Assembly: GCA_948474755.1 (NCBI GenBank)
Contig: CAOLHI010001829.1
Location: 62,001-126,000, forward strand
Length of the DNA: 64,000 nucleotides
Direction of reading: 5' to 3'
DNA from: Ctenosaura bakeri
Lineage: Eukaryota > Chordata > Lepidosauria > Squamata > Iguanidae
This document shows positions 32,539-44,712 of this stretch, one piece after another. How positions within the stretch are numbered: position 1 is the first letter of the stretch; each line of letters opens with the position of its first letter. A model generated the notes under the pieces. That model saw only the letters and a list, made by a program, of their open reading frames with translations, was not told the origin of the DNA and searched no databases. Made by a program: the position numbers and the translations under genes.

Positions 32539-34736
32539 AAACAAACTTTATTTTACTTCATCTTGAAAGAGAAAAAATATAGGAACTTGAATTTTATTTT
32601 TACATATTAAAAAAACTTGGATTTTATAATTAACAATATAGTCTGCAGGGTAATGGTAGCCAGAACCCAAGCTGACGTTCCCTGAAATGGAAAGGTACTC
32701 CCCATAGAAACTATAGAATATTAAATCAAAATTATGTAAAGATACCCTATACGCATCTCTACTTCAGTGGGGGCACACTGAACCAACACTCTTTCCCAGG
32801 AATGCAGGTAAATCAAAATGTATATGTTTTTTGTCAGTTTCATCACTAAGACAAGATGGCAGGAGATATTTATTCACAACAGATCCACCTTCTTCCCTTG
32901 AATGCCTGTAAAGTATGTTATTATTATTTTTCTTGAACTACTCAGAGACATAGCTACGGTTGCCTTTTCAGTGTAAACAGATATTTAAAAAACAAACAAA
33001 CCTGTAACAGCTTTGAGACTCACTGAGAAAAAGAAACTTCCAATATAAGCTTTCAGGGACTTTGGTTCACTTAATCAGATACATTTCATGACATCCACAT
33101 CTTTGGTGCTAGTTCTGCTTCTGTTTCAAAACCAGTCAAAATTTTCAGTTTTGTTGGTTCCAGAAAAGGTACAAGAGTCTGACCACACCATTGGCCACGG
33201 TAGAAAGACTGTACTATGGAGCTATCCTCCTTAAACAGACAACAATACTAAATTTTAACACTCCCCTTGCACATCCTGGCACCTTGTCTGTCACATCTCC
33301 TTTAGCTATTTCTCTCTTTTTCTGTTCTTCTCTCTTACCTACAATAAAAGTTAAAAAGTCTATCTTAGTGTAATCTCCATTGACAGACAACTTGACTGTG
33401 ATTGTCCTACAATTGAAGTTTCTTAAACATTGCTACGATCATATCCTATTTTTGCTTCCTTACTAAGATTAAAAAAATGCAAATAGGTTTAGCAATTATG
33501 AATTAATATATATATACTTGTCAAAGACAAAATGAAATTTACAAAGGAAGATGATGAAATATTTTATTGGAAAGTATAACAGTTTTTGTTTAGCTTTTTT
33601 AAAAGCCAGCAGATCTTAAACATCTCAAAGTCTTCTTAGTGGATTTAAAGCTTTTGCAATGAACATAGACAGCTCACACATCTACTGGGAAAAGAAACCA
33701 TCAACGACAAATGATACTGCAAATAAAAAGGGAAATAAATCTGGGAATTATATTTCAATACTTGCAACTTGCCATCATACTTCTGGAATGGAAATTCATG
33801 CAGACAAATCTCTCATGTAACTTTATTCCCTATTTCCAGCATCATTCTAAAACATTTACTTATTTCCAGTTCCTGCACAGACTTTTTATTCCTCCCAGAC
33901 TATGAAACACTTGCAGCCTATCACTAAAAACTGCAATGCTAACCTTTCAGAAACATATGGTACTGTAAATGTAATCATCTTCTACTGGTATAACCTTCCC
34001 TTAAAATGTTGTGTTCAGTATCTAGGAGGTATGAATAACAGATTCACCAGTATGCGGAAATTACTGCAAAGAGTTGTGCTTAACCTTTCAATAGTGCAAG
34101 CCGACTTCAGATTTTCATGTTTCAACTTGGAAAATCACACTGTGGAAAAAAAAATGATCAAGGCCCAGTAACAGGAAAATGTGTCATAAAAATCCAGTGC
34201 TTAAGGAAGACATTTTTTTCTGCACCTCTTTGTTATTTCCCCTTCCTCTAAAAAAAGAAATACAATAAAAATGATTGAATGTAATTTGCAATTCAATTGT
34301 TCCTCTTCTTGAGTTGGAAGGGAAAGATTTAAGCAAGATACATTAAGAGCATTTGTTGTTTATGGTGTTTTTTTTAAAAGATCATCACCTGTAGCCATGG
34401 CACTATCTATATATCCCACACCCTTCCCAATAGGAATGTAAGAACAATTTGTGTTTTGGCAATATATTAAAAATAACATATGAAATATTAATGGTAATTG
34501 TCTGTCTCCAGAGAAACTTTTTATTTTAAACGAAGGAAAGTAAATCCAACATAATAACTGAAATGTCGTTGTTGTTATTCTATTACTTGGATAACAGTGG
34601 AAGCATACATAATCTAATATGAAATGTTCATATAATCCAATGTTCATATAAGTCCAAATGTGACATGGCTTAATGTGAAATCAGATAGCAAAAAAAGCTA
34701 GAATTTCAAAACAAAACTTCATTGGAGCTTTCTTAC

Positions 34737-34840
34737 CTCTTGATTGTAGACCACGACCACATGCTTCATTGACACCCAAGACACCTTGTCTTATAGAATC
34801 TGGTACCAGTACACACTGAGTCCACTTGTGGACCTTCCAG
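34737..34840 (-). CDS. THSD7B: THSD7-family exon 5 of 5 seen here (TSR domain)
   Basis: Coding exon of 104 nt on the minus strand, with acceptor GAAATTCCAG and donor GTAAGA. Its first base completes the Ser codon of the previous exon and it ends one base into the next codon. The translation reads WKVHKWTQC, then VLVPDSIRQGV and EACGRGLQSR. This matches the THSD7 repeat pattern WKxxKWxxCxLVP followed by CGxGxQxR. The open phase-1 end expects a partner exon further left. None was recognised between position 1 and 34736, so this intron appears to exceed 34.7 kb, in keeping with the very large introns of this gene family. Confidence 0.86.
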
Positions 34841-35205
34841 CTGGAATTTCAAAAGAAGAAAAGTTATAACAGTAACTTTGGTTGTTTGCAAATAAGCAAT
34901 TCAACTGAGTCAGACTGTGTCTCCAATTTAAGTGTACATTTCTGATTTACAATAACTAAAAACACACTTAGTTCTAATAGACAGAAATGATTAATGATCC
35001 TGTAGCCACGGAAGCCTTTGTCATGACATATCTAGCTGTTATGGCCTCAAACATTTAGTCATGTACAACTCCACAGAGTCTGCTGTGGTTTTTATGTTGG
35101 AAATCCATTCAGGGAAAAGTCCAAACATACAATTTATTGAGTCCTTAAGAAGAAAACAAAACATCAGCCACTGAAGGTTTGAAGTTTCAGAACACCATTA
35201 ACTAA

Positions 35206-35604
35206 GGCCATTTCCACAGAACGGCACCCTCCCTGCATGGGGATGCAAGAAGAATGGAACTGCAATGACACTTCCACATGACATTGTTGCACTCCCGCCC
35301 TTCTCGCATACCCATCTGATGTGATTTCAGGGCATATCATTGATTGAAAAACTCAGTCAATGGTCCCTGACTGCAGAAAGGTTCTGTTGCTGCTGGCCAT
35401 GCAGAAGGCAGTGCTTCCTTGCCCACTGCAGCATGGAAAGAAGGACAGCTGCAGTGTGCAAGGAATAAGCATGTCCCTTGTGTTCCCTTCCATAGGCAGG
35501 TGACCAAGTGCAGAGGGGAGTGTTGGGGACATGCTCCTATCCCAGCAGAAGTGCTGCTAGGATGGCAATGGGATGCAGGAGAGTGTCGTTGTGCAGAAAT
35601 GGCC
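35206..35604. mobile_element. Hairpin DNA element with TAA duplication
   Basis: Ends are GGCCATTTCCACAG and inverted GTGCAGAAATGGCC. TAA lies at 35203-35205 and 35605-35607. The interior differs from the other copies. Confidence 0.82.
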
Positions 35605-36045
35605 TAAGTCAATCAAAAATCAGCCTGTAGCCTTCACTACAATGTCTGTCACTAGGTGGCAGATTTCCCTAATCAAGAAAAGGGAATTTGCATTCAGGGC
35701 TAGCATATTCATCCTCTCAGCAGCTGCTCATAGACTCTAGAACTTCCCTTCCAGACATGTTAGATTGGCACTCTTTACTATCTTTTCTCAAGCAAGTAAA
35801 AACGTTTTTTTTTTCCTGATAGGCCTTTGCCCAATTGATTGATCTTTTGGGGGGAGGGGGAGAAACAGACCTTTTATAATGAGCTGGACTTTTACTTTTT
35901 TCTCTCATAGTTTATTTTTTAACTGATTTTAATACTATTATGGTTTAATTGCTTTTAAACTTTCATATACTGCACATTTTTAGCTATATTTGTTTTAACT
36001 GCTGTAAGCCTTGAGTCCCAAACTAGGGGGAAAAAACCACATTTA

Positions 36046-36473
36046 GGCCCTTTCCACACGCAGGCGAAGAAACGGGGTAAGCCACGCTGAAATGGAGCTT
36101 ACCTCAGTCCGTCATCACGTGGAGCAGCGCATTTTGCTGCTCCACACTCGTTGGTGTCCTGCGGCATCCGGCAGTGCCCAAAATGGCGGCTGATGACTGG
36201 CGGAGGCTCTCCACCAACCAGAGAACCTCGCCAGCCGGAAATCCACACTGGGCGCTGCAACACAGCTGCGCAGGGCTGCACGCCCCATGTCTTTTAAAAA
36301 CCACATAAAAAGTGGTTTTTAAAAAGCACGCAGCGCCACCACTTCCGGGCGCCCTAGTGCGGATTGGAGTGTGGAACTACGCAAAAGTAGTCCGCCCCAA
36401 TCCACTTTACCGTGTAGATGACCTCCCACCGAGGTCGCGCTACCACGTGTTATTTCCCCATGTGGAAAGGGCC
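36046..36473. mobile_element. Hairpin DNA element with TTA duplication
   Basis: Ends are GGCCCTTTCCACACG and inverted CATGTGGAAAGGGCC. TTA lies at 36043-36045 and 36474-36476. The interior holds the 15014-15480 type blocks in reverse orientation (GGAGTGTGGAACTACG). It lies 22 bases from a THSD7 exon. Confidence 0.83.
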
Positions 36474-36494
36474 TTAGTGTGGGTATAACAATAC

Positions 36495-36627
36495 CTGTAC
36501 ACAGGACAAAGATGGAGGTCTTCACATTCTCTTTCTTCGAACAAGGTGTCTGGACATTCCTGTCCTCCATTAACTGCTTCTTGAATTACAATCCTATAGC
36601 GAGACTGTTTTACTGTAGTACCATTAC
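36495..36627 (-). CDS. THSD7B: THSD7-family exon 4 of 5 seen here (TSR domain)
   Basis: Coding exon of 133 nt on the minus strand, with acceptor AAAATCTCCTAG and donor GTATTG. It starts in phase 1 and ends two bases into a Ser codon. The translation begins GNGTTVKQSRYRIVIQ, has a NGGQECPDTLFEEREC block, and ends DLHLCPVY. The KQSRxR and NGGxxCxDxLxEExxC patterns are the arginine strand and the cysteine-rich end of a thrombospondin type-1 repeat, and they follow directly from the WTRC motif of the preceding exon. The donor is GTATTG rather than the commoner GTAAG form, so its use should be confirmed by RNA. Only 22 bases separate the exon from a hairpin transposon at 36046-36473. Confidence 0.88.
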
Positions 36628-38331
36628 CTAGGAGATTTTAAAAAGATATGTATATACGAAAAGGTTTTTCTACAAAGCATAGTAGACTTCATGCATTAGT
36701 GATCTTTTTTTTTTCACTTGAGCAGTGCTTGATGTAACATTCCATCCCTGAGTCTAGTCAAACACATCACATCATTCTAACTTGTTAGAACCTGGTAAAT
36801 TTTAGATATACTGTAAGCAGCTCCACAGAAAGAAGAAAAGATAGAACTCTGTTCTCAAAGTATGCAGGCAACATGTGGCTACTATGACATGTGATAATTG
36901 AAAGAAAGATACAGGTCAGTAATTGAAATGTCTATAGTATAAGTTTGGTCTTCCTTCATAGATGGACCCATATTCACTCCCTGGTAGGAAAGTTCATGCA
37001 TACTTAATATCAATGCACTAAGCACAACCCTTCTATGGCACGGTATTTTTCATACACAGCTTATGAGCTTCTCCAAATATAGACCTAAGATGTCAGGATA
37101 CAATGGTCTAAATCCAATGATTAGTTGCATATGGAGAAGATCCACTGAATCCAAGGGAATTTGGTACAATAACATTTACTTAAGTTTCATTGGTTCTGTG
37201 GGCCTGTACTGTTTCAGACTGACAGTTGAACTTAAGTCTGTGAGTTACTGGTAGCCATGGGCTATATTCCTGTTTTTTATAATCCTCTCTATTCTTGCCC
37301 TAATTCTTCAAAGATTTCTTTAATTGTAATTCAGGCAGATTCTGTCAGTTTCAGTGTCTCCATGTTTAGGTGACATAATATGGAATATAATAGTAATTTG
37401 AAATAAGGGCAAATTATTCCCATGCTAGACATCAAAAAGCTAAATGAAATAGAATGGAACTGAAATCTTTACATAAAATGGTCTCTTTGTTTCACTTAGA
37501 ATTTCCATTCTGAAACATGCATCTTCTTCTCTCTGTTATTTTCTTAAGCACAACATTGTCTACATACATTCAAGGTGAATGATAATTCTTTGGCAGAAAA
37601 CTGCCTGATGACATTTAACTGAAAGGTAAGCAATAGGTGGGAAAGCTGGACTCTGACTTCCCAATTCAGCTCTTCATATTTTATCTGATGAAGAGGGTTT
37701 GCTGCACTGCCAACATCTGATTTTATTTTAAATGTCATTTGTCTAAGCTCTTGTTATTTTGGCACACATTTAATTTTATAACTAACATGTAAAACTTGAT
37801 CACCCTTTGTCAACAGTTTAGGCATTCCTCTGTTTATTGCACTTGTTAAGTATTTTTTTCTACTTAATTCATATGCATATTACCATGGAGTAGTTTCTAA
37901 ATTTCCAATCATGGCATGCTTTTAATTGTGCAGCACAAATTGAAGAACTTACAGTGCAATCACATTAATAATAAACCTAGTGAGCAACCAAATTCTCACC
38001 ACTCGGTTTTAATTTGGAATCATATTAAATGATAACTTGGTCAATGGAGTTAAATAATTGATTTCAAAGGTTCTTTTAATTGTACAGGATTGTCTAATAA
38101 ATGAAGTAATTTACTAGTTAATTTCTTTTTCCTATCTGTGTACAGTTCACTGAAAGCACAACAACAAATTAAAAGTAGTATTCATTGTGTTTTAAAGAAC
38201 CTGTGAAATTCTGTCTCAAGGATCTAATGTGAATCACAGTTAACCAACAATAATTTTGACTGGGTAAAGTGTATGAAAGCAATGATTAGACGAACAAATA
38301 GAATTTCGATGAAGCCAATTATCCATCTTAC
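36628..38331 (-). other. THSD7-family intron (1.7 kb)
   Basis: Intron between exons 38332-38447 and 36495-36627, phase 1. It is AT-rich and appears free of identifiable transposons, which is unusual for this locus. No conserved element can be asserted from one sequence. Confidence 0.75.
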
Positions 38332-38447
38332 CCAGTAGGCATGTAGTAGGGCAGCGTGTCCACTCACTGAAAGGGGTCACTACACAATCTTTTTTGCATG
38401 GAAGCAGACATGGGCGGGCTGTTTCTGGTCGGATGGATTCTGGGCAC
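38332..38447 (-). CDS. THSD7B: THSD7-family exon 3 of 5 seen here (TSR domain)
   Basis: Coding exon of 116 nt on the minus strand, with acceptor ATGTTCCTAG and donor GTAAGA. Its first base completes the Arg codon of the previous exon and it ends one base into a Gly codon. The translation reads CPESIRPETARPC followed by LLPCKKDC and then FSEWTRCPTTC. The CPESxRPExxRPCLLPCKKDC stretch is one of the most conserved parts of THSD7 proteins and is the strongest single identification in the window. The tryptophan and cysteine positions place it at the end of one thrombospondin repeat and the start of the next. It is separated from the upstream exon by a 9.8-kb repeat-filled intron. Confidence 0.9.
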
Positions 38448-39017
38448 CTAGGAACATAATGGTAAGAGTAACTCTCAAGAACCCCTAAAATGAAAACATT
38501 TAGCTTAAATGTTCCATTGTGAGGAAGGCAAACAATATTTGTGAACTTTCTTCTCTTCAAGAAATAAATAAGAAGGGAAGTGAAATACCCCCTGGGGGAA
38601 AAAATCAAACCCATGAGATCAATTTATTTATTGAATTTATATCCTGCCTTGCTCCCAAAATGGAATTCAAGGCATCTTACAATAATTTTTAAAAGATCAA
38701 ACTAAAATATGAATTAATAAAAGTTTAAAAAGAATTAAATATTATTCTAAAACATGATTAAAAACCATTAAAAAACTTAAAACATATTTAAAACATAATT
38801 CAAGAAATGATTAAAAACACAGCTCACCATTTTACACATGCACTACTGCTCCATAATTATAATTCAAAAGCCTGCCTTAATAAAAATGTCTTTACCTACT
38901 GTTCAAAAGGTGGGGGGCAACCAGATCTCCCATGGAAAGAAGTTCCACAGCCGCAGCTGTGGGGAAGGCTCTCTCCTGAGTCCTCACCAACTGCACCTGC
39001 AAAGGTGGTGAGACTGA

Positions 39018-39462
39018 GGCCTTTTCTGCACAGGGCTCTTAAAACGGTGCAGAGCATCCTCCAGGGAGGACGACTACACCTGGGAGTGGACTGGGGCCGG
39101 ACTACTTTGTGTAGTTCCAGACCTTAGCCCGCTCCAGAACAACCCAAAGTGGTCGTTCAGTGTGCTTTTGAAAGACCACTTAAAACAGGTCTTTCAAAAG
39201 CACAGAGTGCACCACTCTGTGGCTGCGCTCCAGTGCAGATTTGCAGGCTCGCACCAGTGCAAGCCTGCAGATCTGCTGGGGGCGGGCTTTAGGCTGGTGA
39301 CCTTCACTGGTTCCACCAACCGGAAGCTGCGATTTTCATCCCCGGAGCAGTGCAGAGCGGCAGCCACGGGCTGCTCCGGACCAGCCTGGACCCGCGGGTG
39401 GAGCACACAGGTCTGGTGAGTACTGGCATGGGGCGATTCCCTCGGCCCGTGCGGAAAAGGCC
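39018..39462. mobile_element. Hairpin DNA element with TGA duplication, inside L2
   Basis: Ends are GGCCTTTTCTGCAC and inverted GTGCGGAAAAGGCC. TGA lies at 39015-39017 and 39463-39465. The interior is closely related to 15014-15480. Confidence 0.83.
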
Positions 39463-39518
39463 TGAGAGAAAGTCCTCCCCTGCAGATTTTCACAACTAGC
39501 CTATATAGGGAGATATGT

Positions 39519-39660
39519 GACCTTTCCACACTATAGAGCTATTATTCCACTTTCAAAATCCTATGAAATCTGTGGGTTTGCAGTTTAAGGAGGGGCCCAG
39601 TATTCCATAGGATGTTGAAAGTGGAATAATAGCACTAAACAATCTAGTGAAGAAATGGCC
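39519..39660. mobile_element. Short hairpin element inside L2
   Basis: GACCTTTCCACACTATAGAG on the left, AGTGAAGAAATGGCC on the right, internal GCAGTTTAAGGAGGGGCC. A shortened copy of the 1584-1776 family. The duplication is unclear. Confidence 0.68.
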
Positions 39661-41455
39661 ATGGTCTTTTAGAAAGACTGGACCCAAGCTGTGTACAGCT
39701 TTAAAGGGCAAAACCAGCACTTTGAATTCTGCCTAGAAATGGACTGGTAGCCAATGGAGCTGTTTCAACAAAGGAGTTACATGATCCCTGTATAACACGC
39801 TAGTCAACAGCTCAGCTGAAGTATTTTGGCCCTGCTGAAGTTTTTGAAGTTTACAAATGCAGCCCCACATAGCATGTATTACGGTCGTCTCAACCAGATG
39901 TAATCAAGCCATGTGTCACTACAGCCAGATCTGATTTCTCAAGGAACAGGTACAGCTGATACACCAGTTTTAAATGTACAAATGCACTCCTGGTGACAGC
40001 TGAAACCTGAGCATCCAGGCACAGATCCAAGTCCAGAAGTACAATCAACCTATGATTTCAGGGAGAGCATAACACCATTGAGTACAGGCTGAATCTCTGC
40101 TCCCTAATCTGCCTTCTGACTGGCCAAGAGCACCTTTGTCTTGTCTAGATTAAGTTTCAATTTGTGTACCCTCATCCAGTCCTCTACTGACAACAGACAT
40201 TGATTTAGTGCAGAAATAGCTTCCTTGGAATCTGATGGAAAGGAGATGTAAGAGGTGCACATCTACTGATGACATTGAACCCCAAAACTGCAGTTTCATA
40301 GCTTCATATAAATATTAAATAGCATGGGGGACAGAACTGAGCTTTGAAAGATACTACCAGATAGTGGTCATCATTTTTCAATGTGAGTAAATGACCAGTG
40401 CTTTTCTTTCCAACATTTACAGTTTCCGTGGATTTTGTCCAAATACACATACAAAGTATCTTCTGCCCATCTTCTGTTTTTTTTCCACACAAAAAGTCTC
40501 TATATAAAAAACTCCCATAATCTAATTTAGCAAGGAGAAAACTTCTGAATTTCTTGTTTATGACAATAAAATAAGCAAATATTTACATCCCCAATTGCTA
40601 TGAATAGCATGGAGATGCCTAGGATGCACTCCACATTTAGTGGGATTTACCTCTTTAATAGATGTTCATAACTGATCTTTACAATAAAAATGAACAATTA
40701 CGTGAATAAACCTCATTTATATTAAAGACCACTAAATGCAGGTACCTCTCCCCTTGCCTTTTGTGAGTTAAGAACTGCATCGAGGTGAAAGAATTGTATG
40801 AAATGAAAACATATGACTTGTTTCTAAGGTTGATTAATTATACTGAGATTTTTTTTAGTGAATCTGTGGGTATAACTCATATATTGGTCACCTGTATTAG
40901 GGGAAAAATGATCCAACTACTTAATCTTACTCGTTTCAAAAAGAGAGAGGATGGTTTCTTGAGTTCTTCTCTGTGAACAGAAAAAGCTCCTACTATTTGC
41001 AGAACGAAGAAGAGTGAGAGATGGAAACTGTACTCATTTCTATCCCCAATGTAGGCCCCTGCAATACCCATGACAATGTTCTAGTTGGTTCCCAAACCAT
41101 CTGGAACACATTTTGAAGTCAATGAAAATGTCATCCTATCTTTCACAGATAGGGCAACCTGTGAGTTGAGCTCCACTGAAAGGATATGGCCGTTGATATT
41201 AGGTTCCAGCCAGCAGAAGCAAAACACTGTTAGTTTCATGCAAATCCATGGATTATAATACACTTTCCAAACATGCTCACAACACATCATCTTTCTCACA
41301 ATGTCTACCTTGCATGATTACTTGATTGTTAACTTGTTGCTAACTGGTAACTTCCATTAATTGTTGTTAAGCTTTTGTAATAGTAGACTTTTAGCTAAAC
41401 TTTTATTTTAAATTTCGTAAGCCCCCCTGGGTTCCTTGCCAGGAAAAAGGTGAGA

Positions 41456-41541
41456 TGGAAGGAAGGAAGGAAGGAAGGAAGGAAGGAAGGAAGGAAGGAA
41501 GGAAGGAAGGAAGGAAGGAAGAGAAGAGAGAGAGAGAGAGA
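41456..41541. repeat. GGAA then GA microsatellite
   Basis: About 16 perfect GGAA units followed by GA units. Confidence 0.95.
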
Positions 41542-44500
41542 TTTTCTGTATAACAAGCACTGTCATGAAATGGGAAAAAGTCAACCAAGAAATGGAAATA
41601 CTATTTATTCGGAGATATAAATACACCATAACAAAGAAATAAACTGTTAAATGAGTTCCTGGATGGTGACATCAACAAAAGGACTTGATATCTATGTCTC
41701 CCAGTTAGGCACTGTCATCAAATCCAGATAAGGGCTGTCTTTTATTTGTTCTTGTTCAGACAGACTTTGACTAACACATCCCACTAATACATCTTCTCCC
41801 CAAATTTAGTAACCTAACAGTCCTTGACTTCTGAGACAAGAAATAATGTGTGTGCAGTGAAGATTTCAGGCACTCAATGCATAATAGAAAGTATGAATAA
41901 AATTCATGTGCCAGCAGTTTTTAATTTAAATTATGAGACTGAGGTAAAAGGGGCATTTCTGTACAAGGAAGAAGATCAGCAATTCTAATCAAGACAGGTA
42001 AAAAGGCTGTCTTTCCAAAGTCTTTATTTCCATGTAGAAAGATGGCTAGAGAAATACCCATCACAGATAGAAAACATCCAACGGATCATGGCCTGACTCT
42101 GTGACAAGTCTTTAAAGTATGATAAGAACTGAAGATAGATTATATAACACAGCTCCTTCAGTATAGACACTCTTGTGTAACATTTTTACAACATCAGACA
42201 AAAGTTTTTAAAATAATCCAAGGGCAACAGTGAAATGCATCATTTTAATAAATATGCATGTTGTTCTCAGATGACTTCTTGGTATACAATGTGTATGAAG
42301 GGGGTATTGCTTTGTTTCCATAATCTCTTCAAAATTTATTTCTAGGCACTATTCATTTTTCTACCCACTTGGAGGTCTGTAAAATAGAAAATGAATTTAG
42401 CTTCCACTTCCTTCAAAGTAAGAGGACAAAAATCCTCATTTCATAAATTCAGCACTAACGTAAATTGAATATTTATGCAGTTATATCAATCTTCTTTTAA
42501 AGTTACCCTGCGGTTAGGCATTGCCACAGCAGCTTTTAGAGAAGTATTGGATGTTTAAATTTTCATAAATAGGCAAATGCAATATAATAAGCAGCTCTAT
42601 CACAAACATTTTTCCCTTCTCATTATTGTGATTAAATTCACATATTGCGCATAGTAAGTTTCTAACAGCAGAAGCTCTGCTTGAGTTAAGGAGGATCAAG
42701 GACTAAGAGCATACCTTGCAAAGAGATATATCTATAGCATATTAAAATCTCCAACAGTAACTTAAAGAATGGTGTGTATTAATAATCTTGCATTTTCCTG
42801 CTACAAAAGGTCTATTAGACCTCCTGTCTTTGAACAACATGTTGCTGTATACAGAGATACAAAGAATAGTAACAATTTATCTTATAGTCAACAAGAAAAT
42901 GTCACCTTTTTGTTTGCAGTGAGATTGGCACTTCAGAACTTTTTTGGTGAAAAAACAGAACACAAAATATGTTTTTTGCATGTTTTTGTACAGAAAATTG
43001 GATTTTGTGCAGAAGCTTTTTCTCTTTTTTTCTGCAAATGATTTTTTTGCCAAAAAAAGTCCCAACATATGCATGTGTGTGTGTGCAAACGAAAATTTTA
43101 AAATGTGCAAAAACTCTCATGACTTCCATCCAGCAAGGAGAAAACATTTGAAATTCTTCATTGTTGTTGCTAGAACAGAATATATGAAGATTTACAGTTT
43201 GTTCTTTACAGCTATCAGGGGATGGTCAGTAATCCAAGCAATAAAATAACACATTCTGAAGAAGCAGAAGACAAAGAGCTAAGCACAGCTAGAAAGAAGT
43301 CACAGAATTTCTTTGGAAGATATGACAGCCATGATAAAGATTCCGGGAAGCACACCATTCAGGATGGTGAGAATATAATCTCTTAAAAAGTATTAGAATG
43401 GTACAATAGATGGTGCTTGATCAAGTATTTCAAACACCCTTGCTTCTATTCAGTCCTCGCCTCTTGTGGCATCTTTGTTCCCTTTTCCCTTGGATCTTGC
43501 CCAACAAGAACAGCTGAGTATGTAAGGCCTGCACTACCCACTGGAATTCCAATGGTTTGCTAGTCATTAGCACTTTGCAAGTTGCTTTACAGTTCTTTTT
43601 GTTTGTTTGTTTGTTTTTTATAAACCTTTTTATTCATACATAAAAGATAGATTTCCTTTAATTAGCTTTAATAAGTTTAATTAGCTTTAGTAAGTCTAAT
43701 AGAGGTAGATTTCTATATATTTATATTAATCATAGACAAATTTTATTGGTAGATGCTATATATGAAATAACTGGCTGCTTTACAGTTCTTATTTTCTTCC
43801 TCACAATAACTCAGATTCTTACTATACACATGGAGAAGCAGCGGTTTAGTAAGTCACATAATGTGTCTATGACAAAGTTGGGGATTGACCTATCTGGTCT
43901 GGATTAAGTAAATCTAAAAGGTGACCTGCAATGTCTATAGCTCCATTAACCAGGGGTCACGAAGCACACATTCCTCTCTTGATGTCAACTGTTCTTTTCT
44001 ACCACTAAAACATAAAAAGAAAATCCAATTAACATTCTATTGTCTCCTAAATGCTGTGAGTCAGCCTAAATGTATAGCCTTCTACTGGAATAAGCCAAGA
44101 CATGCCTCTCCTTCTATTCTCTACAGAATTGACAAGACAAATTCCTTGGATTTTTGCTTAGCTTTGCTAGAAAGTATCATCTACACATACTTTACCATTA
44201 TAACCCAAAGCGAAGCCTTCTCACTGAGAAAGTTTAGATTCCTTTGGCTAATGGTTCATTTTAAATCTCAGAGCAATGTAAGATTTCTAAACAAAGACTA
44301 AGCTCTGTCAAATGGGCCTTGGTTATGCTGGGTAAATTCCATCCCATATCTTTTTTTAAAGGAAGCAGGAGAGGGTAGACCTCGCTTTTTTTTTTTGAAT
44401 TTTAATAATTTTATTAATTTTCCAAAAAAAGAAATAATAAATAAAAACAAATATGTACATCTGTTTGTAATACAACATATAGTGGTAATACCTTCTTACA

Positions 44501-44712
44501 ACAATTTCACATATTCACAATATTTCTTCCTAGTTTTTTTTTGTAAGAGCTAATAAATATTATTATTTGTTTTATAACACTAACCCTCTATTTTTCATCA
44601 ATTACCTCTTATATATTGATCCAGCATTCCATTTATCTTGTCAATTAACTGTATTCTTACATCTTACCATTAAGCTCCTGCTTTTAAACTTCACCACAGA
44701 TTTTCACAAATT

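Larger units (their letters stand above)
1..34736 (-). other. Downstream intron of THSD7-family gene (partial, >34 kb)
   Basis: Intronic sequence from the donor of exon 34737-34840 to the left edge, phase 1. It contains hairpin elements at 444-904, 1584-1776, 10439-10640, 13788-14529, 15014-15480, 27377-27771 and 31647-31858, a hAT-like element at 4387-5072, a CR1 remnant at 5092-5365, a 5S-derived SINE at 8519-8752, the DIRS element at 19146-25231, tRNA-derived SINEs and microsatellites. I see nothing supportable in 1-440, 910-1580, 1870-3900, 5900-7570, 8760-10430, 11790-13660, 16730-19140, 25235-27330, 28960-31500 or 32540-34730. The region 28281-28960 has an unassigned partly open stretch. 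A missed short exon cannot be excluded. Confidence 0.55.
34841..36494 (-). other. THSD7-family intron (1.65 kb)
   Basis: Intron between exons 36495-36627 and 34737-34840, phase 2. It carries two hairpin DNA elements with 3-bp target duplications (35206-35604 and 36046-36473). The remaining 34841-35200 and 35610-36040 are unremarkable. Confidence 0.75.
38617..40376 (-). mobile_element. Antisense L2-type LINE fragment with two insertions
   Basis: The plus strand starts ATTTATTTATTGAATTTATA then TCCTGCCTTGCTCCCAAAAT, which is the reverse of the typical L2-like 3' end of squamates. Further right, GGGCAAAACCAGCACTTTGA, GGTAGCCAATGGAGCTGTTT and CTTTGTCTTGTCTAGATTAA correspond on the minus strand to the reverse transcriptase of L2-like LINEs. 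The YADDTQLY catalytic region near 40255 is degraded and contains a stop. Two hairpin elements (39018-39462 and about 39519-39660) interrupt it. Family assignment is from memory of the consensus pattern. Confidence 0.72.

Noticed and set aside
43600..44530. Possible additional L1 ends in AT-rich tracts
   Set aside because: Poly-T and AT-rich stretches hint at LINE ends, but no diagnostic sequence could be supported.
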